NCBI GenBank assembly: GCA_963749905.1
Contig: CAVVOF010000004.1
Coordinates: 124,001-188,000 of the forward strand
Direction of reading: 5' to 3'
DNA from: UBA10649 sp963749905
GTDB lineage: Bacteria; Actinomycetota; Actinomycetes; S36-B12
DNA length: 64,000 nt
The position numbers were made by a program, and so were the translations under genes. The number at the start of each line of letters is the position of its first letter. The first letter of the stretch is position 1. The notes under the pieces were generated by a model, which saw only the letters and a program-made list of their open reading frames with translations, did no database searches and was not told the origin of the DNA. Shown one piece after another: positions 59,840-64,000 of the stretch.

Positions 59840-59889
59840 ATCGATAATTGTCGATCCAGACGCTATCATTCACATCGACACTTGTCGAT
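59840..59889. promoter_or_regulatory. Two ArsR operator boxes between arsI and arsR
   Basis: Boxes 59840-59855 (ATCGATAATTGTCGAT) and 59874-59889 (ATCGACACTTGTCGAT) share the form ATCGA-N-A-N2-TGTCGAT; the second is a perfect inverted repeat of 7-bp arms. They are 34 bases apart, one close to each divergent gene start, in an AT-richer stretch. Confidence 0.8.
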
Positions 59890-59900
59890 AAGGAGATTCG

Positions 59901-60248
59901 ATGGCGACGAACCTGCTGCCCGTGGTCACGACCAGCGGCCCGGCCTGCTGTCCGAGCGGACTGGCCGAGCCGATGGACCGGGACACCGCGGTGGAGCTCG
60001 CCCGCCTCCTCAAGGCGGTGGCTGACCCCGCGCGGCTGCAGCTGCTGGCACTGCTGCGCGCGCAGGAGAACTGCGAGGCCTGCGTCTGCGACCTGACCGA
60101 ACCGCTCGGCCTGAGCCAGCCGACCGTCTCCCACCACCTCAAGGTGCTCGCTGACGCCGGCATCGTCCAGCGCGAGAAGCGCGGCTACTGGACGTGGTAC
60201 TCGATCGTGCCCTCCCGACTGACCGAGCTCGCCGCCGTGCTGAAGTGA
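59901..60248 (+). CDS. arsR: ArsR-family arsenite-sensing repressor
   Basis: 115 residues, ATG 59901 with AAGGAG 6 bases upstream. Winged helix: LKAVADPARLQLLALLRAQE, LGLSQPTVSHHLKVLADAGI. Metal-site cysteines in CEACVCDL and a vicinal pair near the N-terminus (GPACCPSG), as in actinobacterial As(III)-binding ArsR proteins. Divergent from arsI-acr3 and flanked by two matching operators, so it controls both directions. Confidence 0.92.
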   Translation: MATNLLPVVTTSGPACCPSGLAEPMDRDTAVELARLLKAVADPARLQLLALLRAQENCEACVCDLTEPLGLSQPTVSHHLKVLADAGIVQREKRGYWTWYSIVPSRLTELAAVLK

Positions 60249-60295
60249 GCGCCGCTGGCTATGCTGACCGCTCCCCCTGAGCGTGGAGGCAGCGC

Positions 60296-61819
60296 ATGTC
60301 CGAGCAGCCCAACATCCTGATCCTGTGGGGCGACGACATCGGCTGGTACAACATCAGCCACAACAATCGTGGCGCGATGGGCTACCGGACCCCCAACATC
60401 GACCGGGTCGCCGAGGAAGGCCTCGACTTCACCGACTACTACGGCCAGCAGAGCTGCACCGCCGGCCGAGCCGCCTTCATCACCGGGCAGAATCCCGTGC
60501 GTACCGGACTCTCGAAGGTCGGCATGCCTGGCGCCGACCTGGGACTGCAGGCGGAGGATCCCACGATCGCCGACCTCCTCAAGGCCCAGGGCTACCGCAC
60601 GGGGCAGTTCGGCAAGAACCATGTCGGCGACCGGAACGCGTTCCTGCCCACCGTCCACGGCTTCGACGAGTTCTACGGCCCGCTCTACCACTTGAACGCG
60701 TCAGAGGAGCCGGAGCACCCGGACTACCCGAAGGATCCGGCATTCGAGGCTCGCTTCGGTCCGCGGGGAGTCCTGCACTGCTTCGCCACCGACGTCGACG
60801 ATCCAACCGAGCATCCGCGATTCGGCCGCGTTGGCAAGCAGACGATCGTGGACACCGGTCCGCTCACGCGGGAGCGCATGAAGACGATCGACGACGACTT
60901 CACGGACCGGACGAAGGAGTTCATCCGTCAGGCGCACGCCGACGACCAGCCGTTCTTCGTTTGGTGGAACTCGACCAAGATGCACCTGCGCACGCACATC
61001 AAGGAAGACATCGAGGGCACGACCGGCCACGGCGAGTATGCCGACGCGATGGTCGACCACGACCGTCAGGTCGGCGACCTGCTCGACCTCCTCGACGAGC
61101 TGGGGATTGCGGACAACACCATCGTCATGTACTCCACGGACAACGGGCCGCACTACAACACCTGGCCGGACGGCGCGATCAGCCCCTGGCGCAGCGAGAA
61201 GAACTCCAACTGGGAGGGCGCCTACCGCGTTCCGTGCTTCGTGCGCTGGCCCGAGGCGTTCCCCGCGGGCGAGGTCCGCACCGGCATCATGACCCATCAG
61301 GAGTGGCTGCCGACCCTGCTCTCCGCCGCGGGCGAGCCCGGAATCGTGGAGAAGCTCGCCGCGGGGCACCAGGTCGGAGATCGCGAATTCCGGGTGAAGG
61401 TCGACGGCTTCGACGCCCTCGCCTATCTCCGTGGCGACGAAGCCGAATCGCCCCGCGGCTTCTTCTTCTACACCAGCGACGACGGCCTGATCGTGGCGAT
61501 CCGCCAAGGCGACTGGAAGGCGGTCTTCCACGAGCAGCGCGCAAAGACGCTCCAGCTCTGGGCCGAGCCCTTCGTCCCCCTTCGCGTGCCCAAGCTCTTC
61601 AACCTGAGGCGCGACCCCTTCGAGCGGGCGGATGAGAACTCGAACTCCTATTGGGAGTGGGTGATCGACCACACCTTCGTCCTTTACTCCATGCAGGAGT
61701 TGGCCGCGCAGCAGGCGCGGACCTTCCTGCAGTTCCCGCCACGGCAGAAGCCGGGCTCCTTCAACCTCGATGGCGTGCTGGCGCAGATGGCAGAGGCGGC
61801 TGGCGGGGGCACCCGCTGA
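60296..61819 (+). CDS. Arylsulfatase (type I, formylglycine)
   Basis: 507 residues, ATG 60296 after GGAGGC. Metal ligands Asp13-Asp14 (LWGDDIGW), the modification site SCTAGR with Cys54 and Arg58 (C-x-A-x-R, turned to formylglycine), GKNHVGD, and the second metal site STDNGPH. No signal peptide, so it would act in the cytoplasm on a sulfate ester. The maturation enzyme gene follows at once with overlapping ends, giving a self-contained pair. The substrate is not evident. Confidence 0.92.
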   Translation: MSEQPNILILWGDDIGWYNISHNNRGAMGYRTPNIDRVAEEGLDFTDYYGQQSCTAGRAAFITGQNPVRTGLSKVGMPGADLGLQAEDPTIADLLKAQGYRTGQFGKNHVGDRNAFLPTVHGFDEFYGPLYHLNASEEPEHPDYPKDPAFEARFGPRGVLHCFATDVDDPTEHPRFGRVGKQTIVDTGPLTRERMKTIDDDFTDRTKEFIRQAHADDQPFFVWWNSTKMHLRTHIKEDIEGTTGHGEYADAMVDHDRQVGDLLDLLDELGIADNTIVMYSTDNGPHYNTWPDGAISPWRSEKNSNWEGAYRVPCFVRWPEAFPAGEVRTGIMTHQEWLPTLLSAAGEPGIVEKLAAGHQVGDREFRVKVDGFDALAYLRGDEAESPRGFFFYTSDDGLIVAIRQGDWKAVFHEQRAKTLQLWAEPFVPLRVPKLFNLRRDPFERADENSNSYWEWVIDHTFVLYSMQELAAQQARTFLQFPPRQKPGSFNLDGVLAQMAEAAGGGTR

Positions 61820-62763
61820 GCCCGGTCGCCGATTCCGGGCGTACCGGCCGCAGCGTTGGTCTGCCGGGCGGCGAGTTCGCGATGGGGTCCGATGACCACT
61901 ATCCCGAGGAGCGACCCGCCCGACGGGTGCGCGTGTCTGCCTTCGACATCGACCCGACGCCTGTCACGAACGACGAGTTCGCCGAGTTCGTGGACGCCAC
62001 CGGCTGGGTGACGGTCGCGGAACGACCCCTGGATCCTGCTGACTTCCCGGGTGCGCCAGAGGCGAACCTCGTACCGGGTTCCATGGTCTTCACCCCGACC
62101 AGCGGGCCCGTGGATCTGCGTGATGCCTCGCAGTGGTGGACGTGGACGCCTGGGGCGAGCTGGCGGCATCCGGTCGGCCCGCACTCCGACCTCGATGGGC
62201 TCGGTCGTCATCCGGTGGTCCATGTCGCGCTCGAGGATGCGGAGGCCTACAGCGCGTGGGCCGGGCGGCGGCTGCCGTCGGAGGCGGAATGGGAGTACGC
62301 CGCCCGAGGCGGGCTCGAAGGAGCCGTTTTCACCTGGGGAGATGACGATCCGCAGGAGTACTCGCCCCTGGCCAACACGTGGCAGGGCCAGTTCCCGTGG
62401 GAGAACAGTCTGACCGATGGCTGGTTGCGCACGTCCCCCGTGGGAGCGTTCCCCGCCAACGGCTTCGGACTGTTCGACATGGCCGGCAACGTGTGGGAGT
62501 GGACCAGCGACTGGTTCGCGGATGCGGAGGCGAACCCGGGTCCGGCCTGCTGCACGCCCACCGACCCCAGGGGCGGCGACGAACAGGCGAGTTACGACCC
62601 GGCGCAGCCGCAGTTCCGGATCCCGCGCAAGGTGGTCAAGGGTGGCTCGCACCTGTGCGCCCGCAACTACTGCTTCCGGTACCGTCCAGCCGCGCGTCAG
62701 CCCCAGATGATCGACACCGGAATGAGCCACCTCGGCTTCCGCACTGTGCGGTCAGCGGACTGA
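61816..62763 (+). CDS. Formylglycine-generating enzyme (sulfatase maturation)
   Basis: About 315 residues. FGE-sulfatase fold: LPGGEFAMGSDDHYPEERPA, PVTNDEFAEFV, HPVVHVALEDAEAYSAWAGR, RLPSEAEWEYAARGG, FDMAGNVWEWTSDWF, and the active-site Cys281 and Cys286 in GGSHLCARNYCFRYRP, five apart as in human SUMF1. It oxidises the sulfatase Cys to formylglycine with Cu and O2. Start is uncertain: no ATG, GTG or TTG lies in frame between the sulfatase interior and ATG 61882, which would cut into the conserved fold; CTG 61816, overlapping the sulfatase stop as CTGA, gives the usual N-terminus. Confidence 0.87.
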   Translation: MSPVADSGRTGRSVGLPGGEFAMGSDDHYPEERPARRVRVSAFDIDPTPVTNDEFAEFVDATGWVTVAERPLDPADFPGAPEANLVPGSMVFTPTSGPVDLRDASQWWTWTPGASWRHPVGPHSDLDGLGRHPVVHVALEDAEAYSAWAGRRLPSEAEWEYAARGGLEGAVFTWGDDDPQEYSPLANTWQGQFPWENSLTDGWLRTSPVGAFPANGFGLFDMAGNVWEWTSDWFADAEANPGPACCTPTDPRGGDEQASYDPAQPQFRIPRKVVKGGSHLCARNYCFRYRPAARQPQMIDTGMSHLGFRTVRSAD

Positions 62764-62786
62764 CGCGCGCGGTGAGACGACCGCCG

Positions 62787-63668
62787 TCAGGTCGGCGGCG
62801 TCTCCAGGTCCGGCAGTTCGATGTCGCGGTGACCGGTCCGCTCGGCCGCCACCCCCGCGAGCACGACGCAGGCGATGCCCACGAACTGCGGCACCGCGGG
62901 GATCTGGCTCAGCACGACCGCGCCGATCGCCAGGGCGAAGGCCGGCTCCAGCGCCATCAATGTGCCGAACGCGGCCTTGGTCAGCCGTCTGAGGGCGTAC
63001 AGCTCGAACGTCCACGGGATCAGCGGCAGCAGGATGGCCGCCCCCAGGCCGATCAACAGGACCTCGACCGTGAGCTGCCCCCACGCCTGCGGCAGGCCGA
63101 CGACCGCCGTCACAAGCGCGGCGACGGGCAGCGAGATGGCCAGGCCGTCGACTCCACTGAACCGGTCCCCCACGTGCTGGGTGACGACGATGTAGAGACC
63201 CCAGCCGACGGCGGCGATCGCTGAGTAGAAGATCCCCAGGGCGTCGGCGGTGCCCTGCCACGGCTCGGTGAGCAGCACGACGCCCAGCAGCGCCAGCAGC
63301 GGCCAGGCGAGCGCGCGACGACTCCGGCTGTTGATCGCCGCCACCGACAGCGGTCCGAGGAACTCGATGGCGACGACGGTGCCCAGGGGCAGCCGGTCGA
63401 TGGCGGCCAGGAAGCTGACGGTCATCACGCCCGAGATGACGCCGAGCAGCACGGGAGCGCGCAGTTCGCGCATGCTCCAACGCCAGTAGCGGGGGCGGGC
63501 GAGCAGGATGAAGCCCACCGCCCCGAACGTCAGACGCAGCCATGCGGTCCCAGCCACGCCGATGTCGTCGAACAGGCCGACCGAGATGGCCGCGCCCAGC
63601 TGCACCGAGAGCATCGCCACGACGGCGAGCGACCAGGCGGGCGGCCGATCGAGCAGCGACGTGGTCAC
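62787..63668 (-). CDS. EamA/DMT-family exporter (RhtA-like)
   Basis: 293 residues, GTG 63668. Ten helices in two EamA repeats; LRLTFGAVGFILLARP, FLAAIDRLPLGTVVAIEFLG and ALRRLTKAAFGTLMALEPAF are typical of the RhtA threonine/homoserine exporter branch. C-terminal charged tail. Substrate is inferred from family only. Convergent with the FGE gene, 23 bases apart. Confidence 0.87.
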   Translation of the reverse strand: MTTSLLDRPPAWSLAVVAMLSVQLGAAISVGLFDDIGVAGTAWLRLTFGAVGFILLARPRYWRWSMRELRAPVLLGVISGVMTVSFLAAIDRLPLGTVVAIEFLGPLSVAAINSRSRRALAWPLLALLGVVLLTEPWQGTADALGIFYSAIAAVGWGLYIVVTQHVGDRFSGVDGLAISLPVAALVTAVVGLPQAWGQLTVEVLLIGLGAAILLPLIPWTFELYALRRLTKAAFGTLMALEPAFALAIGAVVLSQIPAVPQFVGIACVVLAGVAAERTGHRDIELPDLETPPT

Positions 63669-63783
63669 GGTGTCTCACCCTGCACCATGGGGCGGCGGGC
63701 CCGTGACGCGGCTCGGCTCCGGCCGCCAGTACCGTCACACCCATGACACTCCCGTCGTCGGTCGCCTCGTCCCGGCCCGCTCG

Positions 63784-64000
63784 ATGAAGGTCGAGCTGCA
63801 GTACTTCGACGACTGCCCGAACTGGCGGGTGGCCGACGAGCGCCTCACACACGCGCTGCGAGCGACCGGAAACGACGCGGTCGAGATCCGCTACGTCGAG
63901 GTGACCTCCCCGAGTCAGGCCGAAGAACTCGGCTTCGCGGGGAGCCCGACGATCCTGATCGACGGCATGGATCCCTTCGCCGATCACTCGCCCTCCGTCG
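63784..64000 (+). CDS. Thioredoxin-like DF-family (seleno)protein, 3' end outside window
   Basis: 72 residues are visible from ATG 63784. VELQYFDDCPNWRVADERL with a single Cys (in selenoprotein members this spot is Sec) and GFAGSPTILIDGMDPFA with the cis-Pro loop are the features of small thioredoxin-fold proteins often annotated with alkylmercury lyase. Function unknown; possibly redox or metal handling. A 115-base gap separates it from the divergent exporter. Confidence 0.75.
   Translation, partial: MKVELQYFDDCPNWRVADERLTHALRATGNDAVEIRYVEVTSPSQAEELGFAGSPTILIDGMDPFADHSPSV

Overview
The window is high-GC DNA (G or C at most third codon positions, many GTG starts, very dense packing, few T-rich terminators). 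This, together with a mycothiol-type ArsC with an N-terminal helical extension, an F420-dependent NADPH oxidoreductase, PspC/LuxR signalling, a DUF222-HNH protein and DUF2207/LemA, points to a chromosomal segment of an actinobacterium (Actinomycetota). I see no rRNA, tRNA, CRISPR array, transposase, integrase or replication origin. Genus cannot be assigned from the sequence alone.

Layout. 0-11 kb: a DsbB-type protein faces a leftward block in which a MASE1-CHASE-GGDEF cyclase, a GGDEF-EAL protein, an MMPL exporter and a MacB-like ABC pair follow one another with overlapping or nearly touching ends. 11-17 kb: SbcD-SbcC nuclease, a chagasin-like inhibitor, and a FetB-type permease overlapping a PstB-like ATPase. 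17-26 kb: a long perfect palindrome, an S51-like/CysRS-C-terminal fusion, a NERD-helicase, a DUF222-HNH protein, DUF2207+LemA, and an OhrR-glutathione peroxidase operon with its operator. 26-33 kb: a six-FN3 membrane-anchored protein faces a translationally coupled antitoxin-RES toxin-SF2 helicase trio. 33-42 kb: an envelope-stress block (LuxR regulator, PspC-histidine kinase, a YbhF-like ABC exporter with TetR, a duplicated PepSY-type protein, PspC/LiaF protein). 42-52 kb: YciO, ArsR-SRPBCC pair, secreted proteins, a degenerate GGDEF-EAL protein, ACC deaminase, and a GntR regulator with a transaldolase-methylmalonate-semialdehyde dehydrogenase pair that shares its candidate operator. 52-55 kb: SDR, META lipoprotein, F420 reductase. 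55-60 kb: an arsenic island (two ArsC, aquaglyceroporin, ArsR-ArsC fusion, ACR3, ArsI, ArsR). 60-64 kb: arylsulfatase with its formylglycine-generating enzyme, a DMT exporter and a partial thioredoxin-like protein.

Sequence quality and regulation. Five genes between 7.4 and 38.4 kb are broken by six single-site reading-frame shifts although conserved domains continue in the next frame; most likely these are indel errors in the assembly, less likely real decay. Two long apparent ORFs (LuxR+kinase, permease+ATPase) are artefacts of these shifts. Gene ends often carry palindromes, two of which (39.35 and 48.63 kb) are copies of the same element. Candidate operators can be read directly for OhrR, three ArsR-family regulators, the GntR regulator and the PspC-linked response regulator (TCAGGGT boxes).
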